Source: Anthopleura xanthogrammica
Taxonomy: Eukaryota; Cnidaria; Anthozoa; Actiniaria; Actiniidae
NCBI GenBank assembly: GCA_964019055.1
Contig: OZ025215.1
Span: forward strand, 12,309,020-12,373,019
Length of the DNA: 64,000 nt
Reading direction: 5' to 3'
Shown: positions 48,231 through 63,912 of the stretch, piece after piece
Numbering within the stretch: the stretch's first letter is position 1
Layout of the letters: the number at the start of each line of letters is the position of its first letter
Translations under genes and position numbers: made by a program
The notes under the pieces: generated by a model
The model's database searches: none
Seen by the model: the letters and a program-made list of their open reading frames with translations, nothing else
What the model was told of the DNA's origin: nothing

Positions 48231-50028
48231 ATAACAGATTCTAGAGGGCCCAATATCCAACCAGAGGCATACCCTAGTCCTTTACAAAAACCAATTGATT
48301 AAAGAAAGTTATATTAAGATTTAAGTTGGGCGATACAATAACAGATTCCAGAGGGCCTAAGATCCAACCATGAGGCATACCCTAGTCCATCAAAACCAAA
48401 CCTACAGGTACATAATTTACAATACATTACGACATTGAATTATGTCTGGATGTAAGTTCAGATGAGAATCAGTTGTCATAAGCTTTATTTCAAGTGAACA
48501 TTACAAAAACAAGTGAACATTCATTCAATTTTGTTTTAGAGATGTGTTGTGCCAAACAGAGGACAACAACAAGTTTGCAGTGTAAGATTTTTAGTGGTAT
48601 AATAATGCAGTTGTAGTCAAATCTGAAGCTCCCTTTTGTATCAATATGCCTGTCAGATCTACAACAAATTGCCTTGAATTGCAAGCAAATGGCAGACTGA
48701 AAAACTGAAAAAACACATCTTCATTGCTGACCCTTTAGAGGCTAAAGAGGATTATTTTATAATGACATTTCCTTTAAAGATGTAAATAATTGTTTGTCAC
48801 AAGCTAGTTTTGTCAGAAAAAATTCTGAGTTCCTGGCAGGATTCAAACCCACAAACATATATTTACATCATTCTTTAATTAATTCCAAGAACAAAAAAAA
48901 AATCATTATATTGACATTTCCTTTCTCCATTCCTCTGATAGTAAGTTAGTAACTAAAGCATGACCAGTGACCACAATGGATCTAGAATTATGTAGACAAG
49001 ATTCCACTAAAATATTCTGACAACACTAAATTCTTTAACATCAATCCTGATTCCTAATAGAATAATTTTTTAAAAATCTTTAAATACTTTGTTAAATCTG
49101 GAGCAAAATTATGCATCTATATTTACAACAATTTTTACTTTACTTTTTATAAAGCTTCAAAATAAACTGCTTTCAAAGATGGCTAAATTAAGTTCACAAC
49201 ACACACTAGGGGACATGAACATCAAAAGAAATGAACAGTCTCTCGTAGTATGTCTAGCAAGCTTTAATTTAGCCTATCGAACAATAATAGGCTCTCTTTA
49301 CCTTCGTATGCACATTGCCTACTTCAGACCACATGACATTCCCTTGAGAAATCTTCTTTTGTTAAAATATTTATACATGAAAGAATGAACTGCGGCATCA
49401 CATGGTCTGAAATGGGCACAAACAACGAAGCTAAAGAGGTCTATTTAATATGATGCATCACAACAACAGTCACTACTGACTGAAAGACTGAAACGATGTG
49501 AAATTTCAAAAATTCAGTTATTTTTCACAGGTTTTTCATGTCCTCGTTTATTAGTGGGAAATGCATGTGAATATTATTTCAATTGGGTGGACAGGAATAT
49601 CAAAAAGGCTCAATACCAAGAGAATTAAGATTACCTTTTTTTATCTGAAATTCTAGTATGTTCATGGTGCTTACATGTATGTTAGAGGACACAACTATGT
49701 ACCAATGAAATCATATCCTTGAATATAGTACATTTGATGTAGTCAGATTCGCATGCATCAGCCTTATTAGTAAATAATATATATTAAAATTAATGCAGTT
49801 AAATAATTTATGTATATTGACATCTTTTGCTATCTTTTGGCATGTATAGTTAGCAAAGCAGGCTAAATGGACTCTCATCAAGCATATGAGAGCTTAGTGG
49901 GTTTAAATAGTTAAATATCAAGGAAGCGCCATTGATCAATTCATATGTGACCATCATTGATCTAATAATTATCTAAATAAGCTACGTCGCAACCAGCCAT
50001 CTAAAAAATCCTCATCCAATCTTAGGTT
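48231..50028. other. Gap between converging ALG6 and WSB-like genes
   Basis: A diverged direct duplication (taacagatt...gaggcataccctagtcc at 48232-48290 and 48338-48395). Otherwise AT-rich sequence with no supported gene. Confidence 0.55.
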
Positions 50029-51381
50029 TCAGAGGTGTTTTAATGGAGAGTATAGAAGATATCTCAACAAATGTGATGGAAGTGGAAGTTTTGGTATTTT
50101 ATTTGCAGGAATGAATTTTATGATGACAAGTCTACACATATGTTGAAGACTTATGAGAGGCGGAAGCTGCCAGATTCTGATACGGCCATCATTATAACCA
50201 GCAGCCAGTTGCTGACATGTCCGCGTGAATGCTAAACATGATACTTCTGTGTTCTGATACCATGTGCGCAGGCCATCAGGCTGTAAATGAGCATTAAGTG
50301 TGAATAAGAGATCAAGACTCTCAGAGTTGAGTGCTAAAATCTTTGAATCTGAGGTACCGACTGCAAGAATGTTACCATCAGGGGAGAATGCCGCAGAACA
50401 AATCTTCTGCCATGGAGTCTGTAATATATTAATGCTCTGAATTCTTGTAAGCCCTTGGACATTGGAATTAAGGGACCATGTTTGTATAGTCCCATCTTCA
50501 ATACATGAAGCAATGTACTTGTGACCATACCGGGGGTCAAATAAATACCAACATTGCATTGATAACGTTATGGACCGCCGAGAGGATTGATGAAAAGGAT
50601 CACAAAGACAAGAAGTACTGGCCTCTGTGTCAAGATCAAGACTTCCTTGAATATGTAAATCTTGTATGTCGAATAATATCAGCTGTCCACTCGACGTCGA
50701 AACAGATAAAAATAATCCATCTGGTGAGAACATGCACGACTTTACAAAACCACGAATTCTGGATGACAAAGTAGGACTCATTTTTTTTGTCATTTTTTTA
50801 GAATTCACATCGATCATACAGACATGGTTTGTGTCTCCTGTGAGTCGAGAAACAACGACAATTGATCGGCCTTCGGGAGAAAAAGTGCAACAGAGAAGAG
50901 TCCCTCTACTACGCCATATTTTCCTCATCTGAATAACTTCTGCACTCGTTGTTTTCCACGACCTCATACGAACTAAGGCCAAAGAATCTTCGCTGAATAC
51001 ACATACTACTAACTGACCGTCTGGGGAGAAATCACACGAGCGACAAGAGCGAGGAAAATCAGCTAAAAACCCAGTGTTTATTTGTCGCCTGTTCAAATCC
51101 CATAATCGTATTGACGAGAAGTCTCGAGTGTGTCTTAAAAAAGTCGTTTGTTCGACCTTTGACGCTGAGAGTAAAACTCCATCGTCGTCACTAGGAAAAC
51201 AACAGGCGTAGATATCTTTATCTTCATGTTTGAGCTGAATAACGACATCGTAGACTTGATTATGGCGGTTTGAAACGGTTAATGGACGGTGAGAACGAAG
51301 AGAAAGACGAGGCTGAGAAGAACGGTTCCAGCTTGAACATTCATCCCTTTCTTCTCTCAGACTTGAAGATTTACAACCCAT
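50029..51381 (-). CDS. WSB-like protein: WD40 repeats plus SOCS box
   Basis: Likely substrate receptor of a Cullin-Elongin B/C ubiquitin ligase. A single open exon of 450 residues. WD-type blades are visible as CDFSPDGQLVV, CTFSPEGRSIVV, CMFSPDGLFLSV, AAFSPDGNILAV and LAFTRTCQQLAAG, with IRLWDL and IRIWQLP endings, so about seven blades. From about residue 405, SLQHMCRLVIIKFIP followed by LPLPSHLLRYLLY is a SOCS box: the LCR-type BC-box and the LPLP segment match WSB1/WSB2. Human WSB proteins are 404-421 residues. It begins Met-Gly-Cys, a context for N-myristoylation with a neighbouring palmitoylation site, which I do not know from WSB proteins. The gene is intronless among intron-rich neighbours. 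Confidence 0.85.
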   Translation of the reverse strand: MGCKSSSLREERDECSSWNRSSQPRLSLRSHRPLTVSNRHNQVYDVVIQLKHEDKDIYACCFPSDDDGVLLSASKVEQTTFLRHTRDFSSIRLWDLNRRQINTGFLADFPRSCRSCDFSPDGQLVVCVFSEDSLALVRMRSWKTTSAEVIQMRKIWRSRGTLLCCTFSPEGRSIVVVSRLTGDTNHVCMIDVNSKKMTKKMSPTLSSRIRGFVKSCMFSPDGLFLSVSTSSGQLILFDIQDLHIQGSLDLDTEASTSCLCDPFHQSSRRSITLSMQCWYLFDPRYGHKYIASCIEDGTIQTWSLNSNVQGLTRIQSINILQTPWQKICSAAFSPDGNILAVGTSDSKILALNSESLDLLFTLNAHLQPDGLRTWYQNTEVSCLAFTRTCQQLAAGYNDGRIRIWQLPPLISLQHMCRLVIIKFIPANKIPKLPLPSHLLRYLLYSPLKHL

Positions 51382-51773
51382 GTACTAAAGCTCCACTGTA
51401 TTACCACAGATACTTTGAAATAGCCGTAGGCTTTGAATTACGGATAAATTTAGGGCGATGAATGAATGAGAATTTTGGTGATCGGGAGAAAATTTCCTTT
51501 TTGTTTTGAACGTGTTTTCTTGAGGCGCCAGGCTTTACACAGGGATCCCAAACAAATAAAATGACGTACTAAAGCTCATTCTCGTACCCAGACCCTACTC
51601 ATTTCACTGAAAATCGTTCTCCTGGACCTACGAAAGCTGATTGGCTGAGCAGGATTAAAAAAGATGGTGATATTTTTTTGCTGGTATGTGGAAATACTGA
51701 CCTGAGGGGAAATATATATTTTTTCCATAAAAATATTTTTTGAGCAAAAATAGGTTTTGCTCGTTTGCATTAC

Positions 51774-51902
51774 ATTCGGCTCATGAGAAGTTCGACGTTT
51801 AAACCGGGCCTAAGTCCGATCCTAAAAGTTATAAGGCAAACAAGCCACATGAATAGATTTGAATTAGGCCCGGTTCAAACGTCGAACTTCTCATGAGCCG
51901 AA
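51774..51902. mobile_element. Foldback element with 39-bp arms
   Basis: The left arm begins ttcggctcatgagaagttcg and the right arm ends cgaacttctcatgagccgaa. The arms have a single mismatch (gttta versus gttca). Confidence 0.85.
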
Positions 51903-51961
51903 CCTAATACCTGAATCAATAATAGGGATTTGTCGATCTTTGTTCGATATTTTAACCGGGC

Positions 51962-52296
51962 CTTAGGGATAAAGTCAAAACAATTGTCATCTTACGGTAC
52001 CCGATTCTGGGGGGAGGGGTGGTGTTACCCGGTACCCACCACCTCTGGAAGTGAAATCCTGGATTTGGTACTCAAATATCTCCAAAACTAAAAGTCAAAT
52101 CACAGAAACGAATGTACTGTCTGTTTACATGTATTCTAAACAACGTATTTGTGGATAGAAATAGTCACTGGAGACACCCAGTATCGCGCATTTCAAGAGG
52201 TCTCTGAGGGGGGAGGGGGTATCTACCGGTACCCACCACCTAAATCAATAAAATCGGGTCCCTATTTTGGACAGTTGTTTTGACCTTGTCCCTTAG
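51962..52296. mobile_element. MITE with about 28-bp imperfect inverted repeats
   Basis: The left end is cttagggataaagtcaaaac and the right end is gttttgaccttgtcccttag. Inside, ggtacccaccacct occurs twice. Confidence 0.65.
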
Positions 52297-52462
52297 CGAT
52301 AACAATTGATTCAAAATATACATGAAATCAATGCATATATTTATGAACTTAGTTACCTAATTTTATGTAATTAGGGAAAATTATAACGATGTGTAACGCA
52401 AAACTCGGAGAAAGCACTCGTGGGAAGATATAGGAAACAACATCAAACAAATTTGATGCGCA

Positions 52463-52538
52463 TAGCCTGCATCACATCAGGACAAATACCTCGGGAAAGT
52501 CCTTTACCAAGGTATTTGCCTGGATGTGACGCAGGCTA
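52463..52538. mobile_element. 76-bp hairpin
   Basis: tagcctgcatcacatc and caaatacct pair with aggtatttg and gatgtgacgcaggcta, 25 of 29 positions. Non-coding. Confidence 0.65.
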
Positions 52539-53014
52539 CGTCCGAAGGAATCGAACCCCTGAAATCTCGGGGTGATTCGCTGAACTTTAATTTAGTCAAA
52601 TGACTTGAAATTGTTATCTTTCTATTGTTTTTGTTCAAAAGTATTTTGTTTAGTCCTACTAGCAAAACAAGTTATTTTAAACTTTGTTTTCTCAATTCTC
52701 ATTCATTCTTTTGTTCACTGCCAGACATTTCTAGAAACTCTTGCTTCGAACTAACAATCTAGAAACGGTTCTGTTTTCAAGCACAGTTAACTTCCAGTTG
52801 CGAATTTTTGCTCCATTACTTTTTGCACTAAATTAAATAATGTCATCTCATATTTTTTCGACTAAGACATTGATAGGAGATTTCTTAACAGGGTCAGCCA
52901 TCGAGTAGGTAAGACTAGAGATTAAAAATATACACGAAAAAAGGTCTCCAATTGGTTGAATCGATCGATCTCCGTACGTGGTAACCATTGATTTCCCTCG
53001 GAGGAACCAGGTGA

Positions 53015-53131
53015 TATATAATATATAATAATATGATGAAGCAAAATAAACTATCCAGGTTCAGTTACAGATGTTTGTTTAAACTAATCACCACTGTCAA
53101 CTAACTTGAATACGAGTCACTTTAAAAGAAG
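53015..53131 (+). promoter_or_regulatory. Probable promoter and leading exon of the PAN/lectin gene
   Basis: A TATA-rich stretch (gatatataatatataata) is followed by a stretch ending aaaagaag|gtaggt at 53131, a good donor. The next matching acceptor is the double ttcagtttcag just before the ATG at 55048. The 1.9-kb intron between them is an inference. Confidence 0.4.
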
Positions 53132-54317
53132 GTAGGTTAAAGGAACATTTCTACTAGATTGTGTTCAGGAAATTGAGAGCTTTCCCTGTTAGCCAAGACG
53201 AGTTATTTTCTATCGTTCAGTTCAAAATGACTTTGAGAAAGTCAGAAACTCTTGAACTAATAGTGTATCTTACTCATGATCCATCCCAATTACCGGCTGA
53301 ACTAACATTTTGCGGAAAAATTGTCTTTTATCAATTGCCTCAAAAATATGCTGGAAGTTCAGTACTGCTTTAAATTTGCAGATTTTTGGACCAGTATTCT
53401 TGATTCTTGTTAACGAAACTAAGGTAATTTTCCATGACATTGTTTTATTTTATTTTCAGCTGCTCTGTCGTATTTTCTGGGCCATAATAGTGGTATATTC
53501 ACGAGTCATCCTACGATTGTTTTGTACGAAGGAACTATTCAAGTAAGTGGGTTTGGTATCTATATAATGGTTATAACATGCAGTTATAATGATGGTGATA
53601 ATGATAATAATGGAACGAAATATTGAAAATAAAGCATCCAAACTTATTGCGATTTTGAGCCGCCAATACGGGTTTATATTGGCGGCTCTCTCCCAATCAA
53701 ACTTATAGGAGAATCGCGATACAGATCATAAGTTATAAATAGAGCCATGCAAAGCTTAGTCGATCTCCGTTCGTGACGACCCTAAAAACAGCTGCAGGGG
53801 AGACTATGCAAAGCTGGGGTTTTGTGTCAGTATTTAGAGTAAACGAGAAATTGTTGAAAATTTCTAGAATTTTTCCAACTAAGTTTTTTAAATTTTAGTC
53901 TTGTTTTCGCAAATGCCGAGATTTTTTCCGGCGGATGACTGAGCGTTTCATCGAAAAGGGGAAAAAATGTTAACAAGTTTCAGTTTTGGACTGATAAAAG
54001 TACGACGTATGTCAACAAAAATACAGATTAAGAAATATATAAAATACAGGTATACTGTGGAAGATCAGCCTTAATCTGACTATGCGGACAAAATCAGATT
54101 TGGGACAAACGTTCACGTACACACCAAGTCAGTGTCAAAACATGCATCGAGTTTCTTTCATCATATAGTGTTCAGTTAAACTATCAATTATTAAATTATT
54201 AAATTATTAATTTTATTAGCGAGAAGTATTGATTCATCAAAGTTACCCTTTTCTATTTATTCATTTATACATACAGGACTCCTGTTGTAGTTTATTTCTT
54301 TTTTAAATCAAAAGGTT

Positions 54318-54353
<36 letters not shown>
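54318..54353. repeat. (ATCT)n microsatellite
   Basis: Nine consecutive ctat units, probably within the 5' intron of the lectin gene. Confidence 0.9.
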
Positions 54354-55047
54354 ATATCTAAACCAAGCTGTGTAATCGCTTTCTACAGTAAAAATCAAAA
54401 GTGTTGATGCATGCAATGTAAGAAAAAGCGCTTTAAAAATCGTATACAAACTAAATCCCCCCTCCCCCATTCAATGTTGTTCCTTGAGAATGTGGCTAGA
54501 TCGATATCACGGCACCAAACTTTGGCCATTTAAACAACATTGCGATGGGAGGGGAAGGGGAGCATACAGTGGACATCAGTCATTTCACACAGCCAATCTT
54601 GGGAGCATTATAGGGGTAGTGTATTAACACATTCTATTTTTACTGTACGTTTAATCGCAAGTTCAGCCTAGCATGTCCCAAAATTTCAACCTGCTTTTAC
54701 TATCAACTAAAATGAAATAGTGGAGCACAAGTCCACTGAACTGAACACTGAAATAGGTAAACACATTCTCAAAACATTGACACCAACATCAATTTTCTTC
54801 TTCAGGCGTCGTTGTTTGCATAACAATTAAATATCAGAACAATGATAACGTCTAGCCGGAGAAAACAAAAATTATCCGGTTCGACATAATTGAAATATAT
54901 TATTTTGTGAATATATCTTAAACATTTTAGACGTACTTTTGAGTTAAAATTGATGTGATTTGAAATATGCAGTGACCCAAGGAAAACAGACGGTCAAAGT
55001 TTGAATATTCGGGTCAAAACTGATGATATTTTCCTTTCAGTTTCAGG

Positions 55048-59502
<4,455 letters not shown>

Positions 59503-59594
59503 CCGATTAAATTACGAACGAATCGGCTCTGATAAGTACACTTAAGGTCTTCTTTAATTTCTCCAGTAAGACACGCATAGTATTCCTTACGATA

Positions 59595-59833
59595 TAAAAA
59601 GTAGTAGTTCCATCTGTATCTTCAAGAAAAGGCTAAAAACTTATCTTTTCAAGCAGGCTTATTCTACAGATTAATCACTTTTCCGGCTTTATTAACTATG
59701 TTATGACTGTCCTTATTTTATAGTCACTTTTATAATCGTTTTAGTTTAGGCTTTACTTTATTATGTTTATTTTGGGTTTGTTTATATTATTGTGAAGCGT
59801 ATTTGGACTTTAGGAATTTGCGCTATATAAATA

Positions 59834-59910
<77 letters not shown>
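59595..59910 (+). mobile_element. Truncated non-LTR retrotransposon (LINE) 3' end
   Basis: A short frame ends with FKKRLKTYLFKQAYSTD and a stop at 59672-59674, resembling the C-terminus of L2/CR1-type reverse transcriptase ORFs. It continues to gcgctatataaataaag and an (ATT)n tail. The copy is truncated at its 5' end. Confidence 0.7.
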
Positions 59911-59911
<1 letters not shown>

Positions 59912-60023
59912 ATAACAACCGTCACAAGGAAAAAATATATAAAGTAGCTAAAATATGTTATTTGGGTTTGTTTATATTATTGTGAAGCGTATTTGGACTT
60001 TAGGAATTTGCGCTATATAAATA

Positions 60024-60092
<69 letters not shown>

Positions 60093-60150
60093 ATAACAAC
60101 CGTCACAAGGAAAAAATATATAAAGTAGCTAAAATATGTTATTTCAGTCA
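59774..60150. repeat. Perfect tandem duplication, period 190 bp
   Basis: The sequence from gggtttgtttatattattgt through the ATT microsatellite to aaaatatgttatt occurs at 59774 and again at 59964. The two are identical apart from microsatellite length. It duplicates the LINE tail and flank. Confidence 0.95.
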
Positions 60151-60299
60151 AGAATAGTACGATTTTTACTTTAGTTGTATACACTGCATGGTAACATAAG
60201 CTCAATTCATATTTTTACTTTTTACTTATTTTTTTACTTATTTTGAATAACACGCGAGCTATTGGTAGGCTAACAAACGTGTAGCCTTCCGTCTCTCCA

Positions 60300-60475
60300 T
60301 GATCGCATTGCAATCAATTACGTTTAAAAGTTAGCCAGTTTTTGTGGAGGGAGGAAAACCGGAGAACCCGGAGAAAAACCCTCGAAGCACAGGAGAGAAC
60401 CTACAAACAACTCTACTCACATACGACACCAAGTCAGGGAATCGAACCCGGGTCGCAATGGTGAGAGGCGATCGC
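60300..60475 (-). mobile_element. SINE copy, minus orientation
   Basis: Body ggaggaaaaccggagaaccc, aaaccctcgaagcacaggag; on the minus strand the B-box is gggttcgattccc (60450-60438). One of the best-preserved copies. Confidence 0.8.
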
Positions 60476-61055
60476 TATTTTGGGGGAAAAACGGACTGGA
60501 CTTCTGTTTGGAAGTATAAGTGACTCCTCACCGAGGTCTAGCTCCTTAGCATGCAATATAACGAACTGTGATTGAACATCTACGAATTAGTTTGGCACAT
60601 GATAAACATTTGTTATACAAAGATTAACTGTGGTACAATAAACAGATAATAATCCAAAGCTCTTCTGAGTGGAAACAATTTGTTATTCTTTCAAAAATTA
60701 GTACCCTGGCTTTTCTACTTTGCGCAATTTCACAGCTCAGCAAAAAAAAAAAAACACTTTTGGGGATTTCCCTCCAAAACGCTATTATGCAAATGTGCGT
60801 TGTCATGGCAACTCTTTAATCCCCACTATATGATTCATCTTTTCGACCCAACTTTTCTTTTTTTCAGGGAAAAATTTGAGAAATGTCAAAAAAAATTTCC
60901 AAGCGATTAAATCATGGAACATAGAGCATCTTTCGTCCAAAACCAACGTTATTGTTAACATGCAGTAGTTTTATTACATTACAGTTACTTTCCAGGTATC
61001 GTTGATGGAGTAATAGAGAGTTTGAGCATCTCGTTTACGGCAAACATGAAACATA
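60476..61055. other. Intergenic, no gene seen
   Basis: AT-rich sequence with an A-run at 60743-60754. Nothing further supported. Confidence 0.5.
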
Positions 61056-61501
61056 AGGGACCGGTCATTATTTATGTGGGGGGAGGGGGGGGGGGATTTT
61101 TTTTGTCTGCATTAAAATATTTTTCCCTGACCCACCCCTTGAAGTATTAAATTTAATTTTTGACCCACCCCACATGGAATTCATTTCTGAGGTATCTTTT
61201 CTCGATTCTGTATATATCATACCATTCATTATACAGTCGTTAAAAAATTACACATCTCTTAAACAACCTCTCTCCCCCTCCCCAACAACCCTCCCTCATT
61301 CCTTAGCTTGGGTCTGAATACCTGTTTTTGCTTGAATATATTCTTGTACATTTACATTTGCTTGAATATATTCTTGCATTTTTACAACTGAAATTTTATT
61401 TTGACCCACCTCCTTTCTTTGAACAAGCCTGACCCCCCACTCTTGATTTCTCCCCCCCCCCCCCTCCCCCCCTCCCTCCACATAAATAATGACCGGTCCC
61501 T
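61056..61501. mobile_element. 446-bp MITE with perfect 24-bp inverted repeats
   Basis: agggaccggtcattatttat followed by gtgg at 61056-61079 is the exact reverse complement of 61478-61501. G- and C-runs lie just inside each end. A partial relative lies at 24745-24830. Confidence 0.85.
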
Positions 61502-61673
61502 AAGTTGACAAGCATAAAATTCTTTAGAATTAGTGAAAAAGAATCGAAAAAATCTCCAAGTGGAAGATAAATAAAAGAATACGAATACTTTTCTTCGGTT
61601 AGAACGTGGTCAAATCAGTCTGAACAGTGATTGGTCAATTTTGAATGACTTTACTTTAATTATTTACCAAGCG

Positions 61674-61770
61674 TATATAAAATGAATCGCTTTACAAAAG
61701 CTGTTAGTAGTTGGTTGAATACTTGGATGACAGGGACACAGTTTTATACCTTATTGGACAACATTTTAAG
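61674..61770 (+). promoter_or_regulatory. TATA promoter and first exon of a gene extending right
   Basis: tatataaaa at 61674-61682, then a stretch ending ttttaag|gtaggt at 61770. An ATG at 61727 opens a short frame to that donor, but it may be 5' UTR. The layout copies the lysozyme and lectin genes. No later exon was recognised in the window. Confidence 0.35.
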
Positions 61771-62094
61771 GTAGGTAAAGTCAAGTAAAAATATAAATAA
61801 TCAAGTATTTCAACTTAGCTGCAGTTTTACTAGACTCATTACGGATTCTACAAGATTTCCTTTAAAGTACACTTTCCATTATTTGGTTTTTATTTCTGTG
61901 CACCTTCTATAGCACTATATACATGTTTTCTATATACTTTGGGCCCAGATCTACGTATGTTTAATATATACATGGATAAGAATTCACAGTAAAAGTTTCA
62001 AGGAGGATAAAAATTGAATTTGTAAAGCAATGCCCTACGAGATACTTTGTTATCGAAATTTATCCTTGTTTTACGAAGGTAGAACTTAATAGCC

Positions 62095-62290
62095 AGTAAC
62101 TAACAAACCTCTGGCCCTCGTCCCATGATCGAATTAGAAGTTGATTTTTGTGCAAAGAAAACAAACTCCTGACTGAGAACTCAGAGAATAACCCTTGAAG
62201 CACACGAGAGAACCAAACACAAACGCAAACTCTACTCACATATGAAGGCTTGTCCGCCAGGAATCGAACCCACAACCAACAGCGTACAAC
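62095..62290 (-). mobile_element. SINE copy, minus orientation
   Basis: Body aacccttgaagcacacgaga; the minus strand carries gggttcgattcct (62270-62258). The plus-strand right end gtagaacttaatagccagta is shared with the copy at 63225. Confidence 0.75.
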
Positions 62291-63224
62291 ATCTGTTTTC
62301 CTATGCAAAAAGCAGAGACAACATTAAAACAATTTCTCGTCCGTTTGATTTTGTTGGCGACGGCTTTCGATATTATGCGAACTCAGTAGTTGCAAGAAAT
62401 TTGGTTTTTCGCTGCCGTCAATCAAAAATAATCAGTCGGTACATTTTACGTTTTTGACTGGCAGCAGTAAAAAAAAATAATTCCAACGGGCAACTCTTAA
62501 CTACCGAGTAAGCATTGAAAATTGCTGTGATATCGAAGGGGCTTAGATATTACGCTAGTAGATAGTCTTTGAGGTGGTAAAAAGAGAAACGTTTCAATCA
62601 TAATATAGAGCTCCCAAACACGATGGGTTCCCACATATATAAACTTTGCAAAATCATCTTTCATGTCGCAGGATCCTGTCGAAAATGCATGAATGAATAT
62701 TGTCGTTTCATCCCAGCCCAGAAATTCAGGATTCGTTAACGGGGATTAATAGAGACAGCAGTTGATAGAGGAATTCTTAAAAACCTTTTCAGTTTCCTGC
62801 CTTGATTTTTACTATATACTTTTTGAGGATATCGAGTAACGAAAATTAGCAGAAACCAAAATGAAAAGAAAAAGAAAACAACAGCAACAACAAAAAACAA
62901 AAAGAAAGACCGACAAAAAAGAATACTGATTTGCCGCAAAACGGCAACAAAAAAAAACTGAATAAAAAAAAAATTTGAACAAAGTTTTTAAGTTTTTCTT
63001 TTTTCAAAATAATTTACACCTTTTAGTAATAGGCGTTGTCGTCCTTTGTGCCAAGGTATTTGGGATAATTTCGAAAGTTCTTTGGCTTTAAAATAACGAG
63101 CTAATAAACTAAGGTATAAACTTTAAGATAAGAATAAAGTTTATTTGCTATCAGTGGTAAATTGATGGAGACATTGATATAAAACGAAGCAAGATATAAA
63201 AAAATGGTTCTTGTTTTTACGAGG

Positions 63225-63385
63225 GTAGCACTTAATAGCCAGTGGTTAACGAACCTGTGGCCCTCGTTCCATGATCGAATTGGAATTTAGAAGTGATTTT
63301 TAAGGAGGGAGGAAAACCAAAGAAAACCCTTGAAACACAGGAGATGAACCAACAAGAAACTCTACTCGCATAGACACCAAGAGTC
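63225..63385 (-). mobile_element. SINE copy, minus orientation, head lost
   Basis: Shares ggtagcacttaatagccagt, gaattggaatttagaag and aacccttgaaacacaggaga with the other copies. The tRNA-like head is broken near 63385. Confidence 0.7.
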
Positions 63386-63625
63386 CGGTAATATTCATTT
63401 CTTTACCGGTAATTAGGCATGATTAATCCACCTGTCTTCGATCGAGGTCAGAGATAAAGTTAAGGGGTTAATTGGTCACGTTCTTGAAGCGGCATTTAAG
63501 AATCAGCAACAGAAATGGATGATAAACAAGAACAACAGTTGAAATAATGAACTGGCTGAACTAGTTCAACATCTGATTAACACATGCGGGACGAACTCAA
63601 AAGAAACCAAGAACTTAGTGCCTTT

Positions 63626-63912
63626 AATTAACTTCTGAAACAAGCCATAAATTGTTGGCAAATCCTTCAAAACTGTTCTATCTAAATCACAAAACAACTG
63701 AAGAAATACCTAAATTGAGGTGTAGCAGATATGTGAAATTTGAGCAAGTTTGGACTTGTACAAAAAATTTAATTGACTTCTGAAACAAGCCATAAATTGT
63801 TGGCAAATATTTCAAAACTGTTCTATCTAAATCACACAAAAACCTATGAGTGAGGAAATACCTAAATTGAGGTGTGGCAGATATGTGAAATTTGAGCAAG
63901 TTTGGACTTGTA
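63626..63912. repeat. Tandem duplication, period 145 bp
   Basis: aattaacttctgaaacaagc at 63626 and aattgacttctgaaacaagc at 63771 start two copies, with about 10-15 bp of indels. Shared parts include cctaaattgaggtgt and tttgagcaagtttggacttg. Confidence 0.92.

Larger units (their letters stand above)
51382..53010. other. Intergenic region with three inverted-repeat elements
   Basis: No gene supported. Elements lie at 51774-51902, 51962-52296 and 52463-52538. The first few hundred bases should include the WSB-like gene promoter; no clear TATA box was found. Confidence 0.55.

Noticed and set aside
49089..49388. 99-codon plus-strand frame between ALG6 and the WSB-like gene
   Set aside because: No motif, no splice context and composition like its AT-rich surroundings.
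53161..53373. 70-codon plus-strand frame downstream of the TATA-rich stretch at 53015
   Set aside because: It starts after the likely leading-exon donor and has no signal peptide or known motif.
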